Program-made: the position numbers and the translations under genes | The notes under the pieces: generated by a model | What the model saw: only the letters and a program-made list of their open reading frames with translations | Told to the model about the DNA's origin: nothing | The model's database searches: none | Source of the DNA: Phymorhynchus buccinoides | Taxonomy: Eukaryota > Mollusca > Gastropoda > Neogastropoda > Raphitomidae | NCBI GenBank assembly: GCA_017654935.2 | Contig: CM065695.1 | Location: 23,945,355 to 24,009,354, forward strand | Length of the DNA stretch: 64,000 bases | Reading direction: 5' to 3' | In this document: positions 43,608 through 55,005 of the stretch, one piece after another | Position numbering within the stretch: position 1 is the first letter of the stretch | How the letters are laid out: every line of letters starts with the position of its first letter

Positions 43608-43624
43608 GCTTATAGTCCACATTT

Positions 43625-43850
43625 TACGGTACCTTTGCTTACAGCACACTTTTTTCATCTGGTTGGTCCAGATATGTGGGTATTCCTGTCGGCCTATGGA
43701 ATACCGTTGCTACAATAATGTTGCAATGTCTGTTGTTCCAGATATGGGATATCCTATGGTCGAAGGAATAGCTTTTGCTCACAATAACGTTGCAATTGCT
43801 GTTTGTTCCAGATATGCAGGTATCCTGTCGGCCTAGTGGCATAGCGTTGG
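43625..43850. repeat. Degenerate tandem repeat, about 75-bp unit, 3 copies
   Basis: TTGTTCCAGATATG, GGTATTCCTGTCGGCCTA and GTTGCAATG(T/G)CTG recur. Confidence 0.75.
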
Positions 43851-44189
43851 CCGTTGCCTGTTCACGAAGCTCAGACCCTGTGCTCTGACATACTCTTCAG
43901 TATCATCGGCGCTGTTTAGGTTCCATTGGTTTTGTCTCTTCTCCTTCCTTTCCTCATCCCATTCTCTTTTCACCACCTTTTTTTCTCTCTCCTCTCTCTC
44001 AAGCTCTCACGTTGTTGTACTCGAATATGAAAAAACGATGCGTTTGCTGCAGGATCCTTGTAAATAGAGACCTGACCTGGTTAGTGTGTAGAGGATCCTT
44101 GGGTGAAGAGAAATCCTCCTACCACACTAACAGGTCAGTTCTTCTGTACGCACAATAGCCGGGAGTTGAAAATGATAGTTGGGTAAGAA

Positions 44190-44520
44190 AAGAGTTTTGA
44201 ATGGTTTTCGACAGCAGTAAAATCATATTACATAGAACATGTAGTGTCACACGTTGGAAACCTAGCTATCATTTGGCCATGCCAGGCAGCGGGATTTCTC
44301 CCTGCTCTTACCAACTTCAACTGCCTGGGATTTTTACATGTGTAAAGCGCACGTGTCAGACTAGCTTAAGTCCCATCCGAAGGACTTGACATTCAGTTCG
44401 TTTTCCTGCAAGCTAGAAAGAAGGGTGGAGGCCCAGGTTTCGAACCCCGGGTCACTCGCCTACAGTCCACGCATATACATTTAGCAGGCGAACGTCTTAA
44501 CCACTCTGCCACCTTTCTCC
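44190..44520 (-). mobile_element. SINE with Ser/Leu-type tRNA head
   Basis: The - strand head is GGTGGCAGAGTGGTTAAGAC with GGGTTCGAAACC B-box at 44424-44515. The body carries GTGCGCTTTACACATGT. The head is too divergent in arm pairing to call a functional tRNA. Confidence 0.7.
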
Positions 44521-44856
44521 CTGGAACTAAGAGTCTTAGCACCGACAACTGTATGCAATTGAGGATTGGTTGACCTCTTGGACATTCTTGGCCCAAGGCA
44601 GTTTGACTTTAAGCCTCTTGGCAAAGTGTGCGGATGTATCCTGGGACATGGATTTTCCCTGTAAACAAAGTTCAGGCCCAGTTTCAAGAATACTTTTTAG
44701 TTTAGTCTTCACTGCTGTCAGTAGTCACGTCCAACCGACTGACAAACCAATCCAATGCACTTAAACGAAAGTCCTGCTGTTGCTTTTGTTCGGACCTTTG
44801 GTTTGATATTTTTTTTGGTGTCAGTTTATCATTTTGTGTTTGTCTCCGACCCACAG

Positions 44857-44949
44857 AAAACTTTGCGGAGATAGACAAGCGTGTGGATCGCCTTACCGCT
44901 GAGTGTGTGCAGAAACTTGCTGATCAGGGCTTTCCCCTTTTCCTCCCAG
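44857..44949 (+). CDS. OPLAH: OPLAH exon
   Basis: Acceptor CCCACAG, donor GTATAT. Encodes [26 protein letters not shown]; matches the helix before the ISTE motif. A one-base indel in CCCCTTTTCCTCCC probably explains the phase mismatch with the next exon. Confidence 0.85.
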
Positions 44950-46058
44950 GTATATCTTGAATACTAATCGTATGTCTGTCGGTGTTTGTGTGTGTTACCT
45001 GAGTTTGTGGATGAGAGAAGAGAGATTGTGTGTGTGTTTTGGGTGCCACATGTGTTTGTATTGAATGCATGCTCAATGTTTATGTGTCAGTCTCGTTAAA
45101 TAGATTCCACATTAGTAATAATTTGAGTAATGGTAAGTCTTGGACACTAGCCAGGGAATTAAGCCATAGGGAAGTGGGGAAACTCAGAGGGTGGGAGAGA
45201 AGGTCAAAGAAATTTAGACTATGTGTCTCTAAATTGATTGCACATATGTTCTTTGTGTGTGTTTGATTTTTTTTCTTTTTGCCTTTTCTTTTGCTCAATT
45301 ATCAAGTATAAATGATGTATTTTTGTACTTACACAGTCTGTCATTCACCAAATATTTTTTCATGAAATATTTCAGGAGCACGCTATAAAGCGCTAGCTTG
45401 TTGATGCTCTCTTTTGCTTTCTGTTATATGTGTTGTTTAGAAATCAAGGTCAAAGAAAATTATGCTTATTCATCATTTTTATTGTCATAATAATTGTCAC
45501 TGCCAAATAAACAGTAGAAGCATTGGAGATTACAATTTTCAGAAGCTTTAATTTCTTTCGCTTTTGTTTTTTGCGTCCAAGTCATTTCATTTTTGATATT
45601 GAAATGTTGTTGTCTCCCTTTGAAAAAAAAAATGGCACTTTATTTTCTATTCTTTCTTAATCATTTTTGTTTCTGTTTTCCTCAGGGAACACATCAGCAC
45701 TGAAGTGTTCCTCCACCTCCGGTACAATGGCACAGATTGCGCTCTGATGGTGCCCACCCAAAACTTTCCCCCCACCCCAGCCTCCAGTCGCCATGGGGAT
45801 TTTCTGGCGGCCTTTCTGGACAGGTGCTGATTGTATTCTTAATGTCTTTGTTTCGCAAAGTGGGGATGGGGAAGGGTAAAGAGGGGTGCAGGATTGCGGA
45901 GGTGGTGGTAGGTATTTTGATCATTTACAACCCATAGGTTCTGCTGGGTTCTTTAACGAGCCTGAAATGCGTGCAACGCCTTGGACCTCAGTTTTGTTCT
46001 GCTGGGTTCTTTAACGAGCCTGAAATGCGTGCAACGCCTTGGACCTCAGTTTATCAGT

Positions 46059-46097
<39 letters not shown>

Positions 46098-49000
46098 CCC
46101 ATCTTCTGGGCTGTACAGTGGCGTTGCTCCCATGCCGCTCGTTCCGAATCCCAATTCGCAGCTACACCCCAGCTTGAAGTTTTTTTGTTTGTTTTTTCAA
46201 AATAAATATTTTACTCAGACCTTCCGGCTTATTTAAGTCGGCGGGTTTGACCCGGTGTCTCCCTTTGCGCTATTTATATCAAGTGACATCACATCCTTTA
46301 CTTCAGTGACATGCGCAGTTCGCTCAGGGAAAGCACAATCTTCCGCCATCTTCATTTGTAGGCTAAATTTTGTAATTTTCAATCGATTTTCGTCGCGTTT
46401 TTCGACGATGGAAACTGACAACTTTTGGCGTGAACCTCTACAAGATGGCGATAGTGCCGACGAAACATTTACTGTGGAAAAAGTGGCAGAATCTGAACTT
46501 AGGCGAATAAAAAAGAGCATCGAAAGTGTTGAAACGATCTTGGGTTTGCAGCAGCAGATTGACACAGGTAAATTTAGTGATGATTCGAGCGAGTATTTTT
46601 TTAATGAATTTTTAAAGTGAGTGTGTGTGAAAATCAGTGCAGCAGCGAAAATTACTTGGTGCGCAACAGTAAACAGTCCAAGTAATACTTGGTAGTAGAA
46701 GAGTTAAGGGTGAGCGGAAAAATCTGTAGCTGTATGGAACCCAGACGTTCTTGCTGTAAAGGCAAGCATTTTAACCTCAGTCGGCCTTTCGCTAATATCA
46801 GTGCTTCCTGCTGCTTTTTTGTTGTTTGTTTGTTGTTGAGTTGGTTGTTTTTTGTTGTTGTTTTTTACAGTGGAAACGTAATAAGTCTAAATTGAAAGAA
46901 CTAAAATTTTATTTTGTAATTGAACCAAAAAAAAAGAACTGCTTTGTCATTGGGGCCAGAAACTTATGTGAGTGCTCCAATATTTTGTGGAAGACATTTT
47001 TGAGTGTAGCAGGTTTTCAAAACAATTTCCTCTTATTTTTTATGCAGGGCTCCCAGGGACCCCCATTTTGGTGTCTATGAAGCACTAAAATTCTCAAGGG
47101 CCCTCTAAAAGAATGTGCACGGGGTTCCAGGGATGCACTAGAAAAATTCTTTATAGCATTCGCAATGCCACTTGGACCCTCTATCCCGCCTCTAGGACCC
47201 TCTATGCTGTTAAGTGAAGGAGTCCCTGGGACCCCTTGTTTTGCGGGACGATTGGGAACCCTATCATGTCATGCTGTTTTTGCTGTTCACGCCAGGTACA
47301 AGACAGAGTTTGGGTTCACCCTGCAGGACAGACAGGTGACAGTGGACGATGTGCGCGTGCGGGGGGCGGGCCTGTCCACAGCCGCAGAGGAAACCTCCGT
47401 GGGGAAGGCCAGGGGCCCTCCTGTGGAGGAAAAGGTATGGGTGCCTGTCTGTCGTTTCCGACTATGGCTGCCAGAAAGCAGAGGGGGCAGGCATCAGAAT
47501 TGTCAGAGGATTTCAGAGGATTAAGAATTTCTGACAGACGATTGGCTTCTCTTATCAGAGGTTTTGCCTTTTTATTGAGTTTTATCCTTTGTGTTAAATA
47601 GCATTTTAAAGGTAATTAAGGCCCTGGTACACCGTACATCCCGGATTTTCCTCGCGGAAATAATCAATAAGTAAAAGAAGTTACAGAGATGTGAGTGTGT
47701 AGGAAATGTCCAGTAATGGGTGTTGTGTGTGGAGTTACAGAGATGTGAGCGTGTAGAAAATGACCAGAAATGGGTGTTGTGTGTGGAGTTACAGAGATGT
47801 GAGCGTGTAGAAAATGTCCAGTAATGGGTGTTGTGTGTGGAGTTACAGAGATGTGAGTGTGTAGGAAATGTCCAGTAATGGGTGTTGTGTGTGGAGTTAC
47901 AGAGATGTGAGCGTGTAGAAAATGTCCAGAAATGGGTGTTGTGTGTGTTGTTACAGAGATGTGAGCGTGTAGAAAATGTCCAGAAATGGGTGTTGTGTGT
48001 GGAGTTACAGAGATGTGAGCGTGTAGAAAATGTCCAGAAATGGGTGTTGTGTGTGGAGTTACAGAGATGTGAGCGTGTAAAAAATGTCCAGAAATGGGTG
48101 TTGTGTGTTGTTACAGAGATGTGAGCGTGTAGAAAATGTCCAGAAATGGGTGTTGTGTGTGGAGTTACAGAGATGTGAGCGTGTAGAAAATGTCCAGAAA
48201 TGGGTGTTGTGTGTTGTTACAGAGATGTGAGCGTGTAGAAAATGTCCAGAAATGGGTGTTGTGTGTGGAGTTACAGAGATGTGAGCGTGTAAAAAATGTC
48301 CAGAAATGGGTGTTGTGTGGTGTTGCAGAAGATGCAGTGTTATTTTGAGGGAGGCGTCATGGAGACTCCTGTGTACCTGTTGGAAAACCTGGGAGCAGGT
48401 CACAGTATATCTGGACCTGCCATCATCATCAACAACAACAGGTAAGGTGTGTGTGTGTGTCTGTGTGTGTCTCTCTGTGTGTGTCTCTGTGTGTGTGTGT
48501 GGTTGTGTCTGTATGTGTGTGTCTCTGTGTGTGTGTGGTTGTGTCTGTGTGTGTGTGTCTCTGTGTGTGTGTGCGTGTGTGTGGTTGTATGTGTGTGTTT
48601 CCCAGTCATTGAAGCTCTTTCTCTCTTTCCCTCCTCTTTCTTGCCTTTAGGACCATTTCTCAAACGTGTGTGTGTGTGTTATCTTTGTTTAAATGCGTTA
48701 TGAATGCTTAGTGTGTGTGCGCTTCGATTTGATTTCTATCAAGATTTAGCGCCGTATAAATGTTGTTGTTATGATTGTATGTGTTTGTGTGTGCGTATGT
48801 CCATATGTGTGTGTTTGAATGTGTGTATATTTATGTGTTTTCATCATCAGTTGTTTTTTTTGCTCTCTGTTAAAAAAAGTAATCGTTGTGTATCATCTCT
48901 GCTGTAACCGGGGTTTTCTCCTTTTTTTCCACAGTACTATTTTGGTTGAACCCTTTTGCACTGCTGAGATCACTTCAAGTGGGGATATCTCCATCACGGT

Positions 49001-52000
49001 AAGAATTAGTGATAGTCTGCCATATGTGTTAAAGGGGCACCCTGATGGATACGTTTTTGCAAGAAAGACGTTGAGGTCCCTTTACAGAGATTGCAACATT
49101 CACTTTGCTAATTCTTTCAGTGAAAGAGAAAGCATGTGGTCTTCTCTTTTCTAATGGCCGCCTGAGTTAGACCAAATCGTGTTGCACGAAATTTCCACAA
49201 TACAAGCCTTTTTATACAGTTTACCAAGAGGAGTTTCGCTCACAACAAAGTAAAAAGCTCACTTTTTTTTTACTGCACTACAAAGAAGAAAAAAGCTTCA
49301 ACCACTCTCAGTGGCCTCCACCCACCCCATCCAAAATGGCTTCTCTCTCCGGCAACTCCGCCAAAGAGGAATCACAGTTTTGACCTTTTGATTTATAGGA
49401 AACCAGAGCAAAGTGAGTGTTCCGATCCTTGAAAAGACTGTCTTTCTGGTGACCTCGACGTGTTTCTTGCAAAAAAACTCATCCGTCAGGGTGCCCCTTT
49501 AAAGGTTTTCCATACTTGTATTATGTTGTAGTTTGAGGTTCTTCAACGTGCTGGCATCCCTAGCATTCATGCTCTCCTCTGCAGTAGGCACTTTAGGTGG
49601 CTGGGTCACATTCATTGTTTGTATGGAGACAGGACACATCCCAAGGGACCTGCTGTATAGATCATTACATGAAAGCCCTAGCCCAGTGGGGTTGCCCACG
49701 ACTGTGCTTCAAAGATATAATAATAATAATAATAATTAAGTGAAGCTTTTATAGCACTGTTCAATGGCAAGCCATCCTCACAGCGCTTTGCAAAAGACCA
49801 CATTAAAAACAGCATAAGCCACACAACAAACACAGAAACACGCACAAGGGCAAAAGGGATGTGAAGCTCACATGCATCGACCCCAACAACTGTAAAGGCG
49901 CTGCAGATGTCCACGAGGATTGGAGGACAGCAGTAAACAGAGGGAATACTCTTGCTGAAGCCAACAGGATGGATCTGCTTGCCAACAGAAAGGGCCAAGA
50001 GAAAATCTAGAGCTGCTTCAGCCAGATCAACGTCCCTGTTCACCTGCATCCAATGTGGAAGAGACTGCCACTCCAGAGTTGGCCTTCACAGCCACTCCAA
50101 AAAATGCTCTTCATAGCTCTACATCACCATCGTCTTGCAAGATGGACGGAGGCCAGAGATTGTGTTGCACTGTTTTACCTTCATAGTTCACAAAGAATCG
50201 TCCCTGTGAAGTTCAGCATCCCTTAGCCTGGAGTGCATATGTGGCTAATAGAGATTAGCCTGACTGGGTCGCACTCATCATTTCGGTACACGCTTGCATG
50301 TAAAGTAGCCTTTGGGTAAAAATGTCTTTTCTGTGTGTTTGTGTGTATGTGCTGTGCGTGTGCATGTGCGCACGCGCACGTGTGAAGTATCGGATTTGTA
50401 TTTAATATAATATATATATTTCTGATTGTTTTGTGTTTATTACTATTGTTATTGTTGTTGTCTAAAGTTAACTTTGTAAGCGCTCTGAGCTCTTTGGAGA
50501 AATAGCGCAACAAATATCCATTATTGTTATTATTATTAATAGAGCAACTTCAGTTTGCACGCTGTATGTGAATAAAGTGAGGGTATATTTGATCAACTCA
50601 CAACTACTTTGTTGCCGGTGTGTGTGTGTGTAAATGGTCTTTTGTCTGTTGTCTTTAGGTGGGGACGGGCAAGGTGAAGGATGTGGACACCAGTCTGGAC
50701 GCCATTCAGCTGTCCATCTTCTCCCATCGCTTCATGAGCATTGCCGAGCAGATGGGGAGGTGAGAGGATGATGATAATGCGTGATGATGATGATGAGCTG
50801 TCCATCTTCTCCCATCGCTTCATGAGCATTGCCGAGCAGATGGGGAGGTGAGTACGGTGATGATGTGATGATGATGATGATGGTGATGAGCTGTCCATCT
50901 TCTCCCATCGCTTCATGATCCCCCACCCCCCCCCCCCAAGCATTGCCGAGCAGATGGGGAGGTGAGTACGGTGATGATGATGGTGATGATGATGATGATG
51001 ATGGTGATGAGCTGTCCATCTTCTCCCATCGCTTCATGAGCATTGCCGAGCAGATGGGGAGGTGAGTACGGTGATGATGATGGTGATGGTGATGGTGATG
51101 AGCTGTCCTTCTTCTCCCATCGCTTCATGAGCATTGCCGAGCAGATGGGGAGGTGAGTAGGATGGTGATGATGATGATGATGAGCTGTCCATCTTCTCCC
51201 ATCGCTTCATGAGCATTGCCGAGCAGATGGGGAGGTGAGTAACGGTGATGATTGATGGTGATGATGATGATGATGATGGTGATGAGGCTGTCCTTCTTCT
51301 CCCATCGCTTCATGAGCATTGCCGAGCAGATGGGGAGGTGAGTACGGTGATGATGATGGTGATGATGATGATGGTGATGGTGATGAGCTGTCCATCTTCT
51401 CCCATCGCTTCATGAGCATTGCCGAGCAGATGGGGAGGTGAGTACGGTGATGATGATGGTGATGGTGATGGTGATGAGCTGTCCTTCTTCTCCCATCGCT
51501 TCATGAGCATTGCCGAGCAGATGGGGAGGTGAGTAGGATGATGATGATGATGATGATGAGCTGTCCTTCTTCTCCCATCGCTTCATGAGCATTGCCGAGC
51601 AGATGGGGAGGTGAGTAGGATGGTGATGGTGATAATGATGATGGTGCATGGTGATGATGATGAGCTGTCCATCTTCTCCCATCGCTTCATGAGCATTGCC
51701 GAGCAGATGGGGAGGTGAGTACGATGATGATGGTGATGATGTTGAGATGATGATGATGATGATGATCATGATCATGATGATGATGATGATGATGGTAATA
51801 AGCTGGATGCTATTCAATTATTCATCTTTTCCTCGTCACTTTATGAGCATTGCGGAGCAGATAATGACGATGATAATGGTGATGATGATGATGATTTCTA
51901 GAAAGTACAGACACAATGCAAACTTCCGGTAGGAAAGACAGCTCAGTTTAAGAATTTTTGTTGTTGTTTTCGTTCCCCAGCTTAAGCGATCTGGGGGCAC

Positions 52001-54116
52001 ACCCAGTGCCATGTGAACATTTTGCATGGCCTTGGGTGGGAAGATTACGTGTATGGCTGCTTTTAAAGGGCCCCCGCCACATGGGCGGCCATACTCCGAC
52101 TGCAGGGGACCAGATTTTTGTTTAAAACCGTCTGACCACATCACATGGGTTTGATATAAGCCTAACCTTGAATAAAAATTCCTGTGTCTAATTAAGAGTT
52201 TATATATATATTATTTATTTTTAAAGTTTACATTTACTTCAAAAGACAGAGCAAACGGACATATAGAGATGACAAAATGAAACAAGAAAAAAGACATAAA
52301 GTGATAAACCGTCTGTTCCAAGCAATATATTGAGCATTGCTAAGGAAATGTGCAGATTATGAATGTAATAATAATAGCTATGATAATTATGAGTGTGTGT
52401 GCGTTTGCGTGTGTCTGTCTGTCTGTCTATGTGTCTGTCTGTCTGTGTCTGTTTCAGAGTTTTACAGAGAACATCAATATCAACCAATATCAAGGTCAGT
52501 CTGTGGGTTCTGTCTAAGCGTTTGGTTGTCTGCTTGTCTTATTGTTTTATTGTTTAATTTATAAATTCATGAGTTATGCCATGATAGATTTGTTTTGTTT
52601 TTCCATTTTTCTCAAAACTACAAGGAATTATGATATAACTAATAATCCTACAGTGATAACAATCTCAGTTTGTTAGTATGACATCTGTGACAGCCTCTTT
52701 CTGATTGTGTACTCCTATAATAATTGCATTAGTTGAGCTTTACACGCAGTGCGCTTGTATGCCCGCGGTCTACTATCTGTATGCGTACATGTGTATGTGT
52801 GCATGCATGCATGTGTGTGTGAGAGAGAAAGAGAGAACGAATTAATCTTTAATTTAATGTCTTTTCAATTCATATATTAGACATTAAAAAATATATATAC
52901 AGACTAGGCAATTCTGTGAGTTAGGCACGACATATATATATATATAACACAATATGCATAAACCCAACAAAATCAAACTTCTACAGCAAATGTCCAGTAG
53001 GAGTAGATAGCATAACTTTAGCAGTTAGAGTAATATGTGTAATCTGTGTCAATTAAAGAATCCTTGATGTTATTGTACTTCTGAAAAAAGTCCATATTAA
53101 ACGTTTTGTATTTAGATAGCAATATTGGACACTCGAATAATAGATGCTGAAGTGATAATTTATGAGAGCAAAGGCAAGTAATTTCTGTAAATTTAGTTTT
53201 CCACAAATTTAAACGTAGTTTGTATATTAAACTTACTATAGGTCTACTCTGCAACAAAATATTGGACCTAAAGTCAGATGAATTGACACAAATGGATCCT
53301 AAAGTCAGATGAATTGACACAAATGGATCCTAAAGTCAAATGAATTGACAAATGGATCCTAAAGTCATGTGAATTGACACAAATGGATCCTAAAGTCAGA
53401 TGAATTGACACAAATGGATCCTAAAGTCAGATGAATTGACACAAATGGATTTTTCTAACAAAGAGTACATTTGATGTGAAATTTCACGAGAAAGAGAGAG
53501 AATATTGCCTCATTTGTTTTCCACGATTATGTGTTAAATTGTGTACACACATGTACGCATCATCATCATTGTCATCATCCATGTTTTGGTGTGGATTTTT
53601 TTTTTATGTCGATGTTATTAAGTGTTTTGCTTTGCGCAAAGCCAGAACAATTTCGTTTGTGTATGTATTAGCAAAATAAAGAATCTTGAATCTTTAACCC
53701 TTTCATCGCCAGCCATTTTTCAGCAAAAAAGTACGATTAAACTTACCTGGGTACAGAAAAAAAGATATCTGCAATATTGTGAATTCCTCTGTGACATGTA
53801 TAACATTAGGCCTATCCTTACCTCCCGAAATTACGAAAATAGGGTCTTCAGATAACAGGCCCTGATTTGATGCCTTTTAGTGACATGGGTGTTAAACCAT
53901 TGTGGTGCGAAAAGGCGACATTGGCGGTGAAAGCGTTAATCAACTGAAGACAACACAGTCCACCTATGATGAATGAAGCCTTGTAAAATGCAGGAGCGTT
54001 TGGACTTCTCCTGCGCCATGTTTGGTCCCGACGGGGGTTTGGTGGCCAACGCCCCTCACATCCCTGTGCACTTGGGAGCCATGCAAGAGACTGTGCAGTA
54101 CCAAGTGAGTGACTGT

Positions 54117-54152
<36 letters not shown>

Positions 54153-54262
54153 GTCGTCAGCCTCATCATCATCGTAACATCATCATCATCATCATCATCA
54201 GAATCATCCCTGTGCACCTGGGAGCCATGCAAGAGACCGTGCAGTACCAAGTGAGTGACTGT

Positions 54263-54297
<35 letters not shown>

Positions 54298-54368
54298 TAT
54301 CATTACAATCATCCCTGTGCACCTGGGAGCCATGCAAGAGACCGTGCAGTACCAAGTGAGTGACTGTG

Positions 54369-54408
<40 letters not shown>

Positions 54409-54734
54409 TATCATTACAATCATCCCTGTGCACCTGGGAGCCATGCAAGAAACCGTGCAGTACCAAGTGAGTGACTGTATCATCATCATCATCATCGTCG
54501 TCAGCCTCATCATGATCATCATCATCGTCATCATCATCAGCCTCATCATCACCATCATCACAATCATCATCGTCGTCATCATCATCATCATCATCGTCAG
54601 CCGCATCATCACAATCATCATCGTCGTCGTCATCATCATCTTCATCATCATCGTCGTCATCATCATCATCGTCATCGTCAGCCGCATCATCACAATCATC
54701 ATCGTCGTCATCATCATCATCATCATCATCGTCG

Positions 54735-54821
<87 letters not shown>

Positions 54822-54973
54822 GCCTCATCATCACCATCATCACAATCATCATCGTCGTCGTCATCATCATCATCATCATCATCATCGTCAGCCGCATCAT
54901 CACAATCATCATCATCATCACCATCATCATCATCATTATCGTCATCATCATCGTCAGCCGCATCATCACAATC

Positions 54974-55005
<32 letters not shown>

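Noticed and set aside
44424..44515. Possible tRNA-Ser/Leu gene on the - strand
   Set aside because: Good A- and B-box-like motifs, but poor stem pairing and a SINE body attached; called a SINE head.
50593..51817. Series of - strand ORFs with [13 protein letters not shown] starts
   Set aside because: Antisense of the OPLAH exon-end array and (CAT)n.
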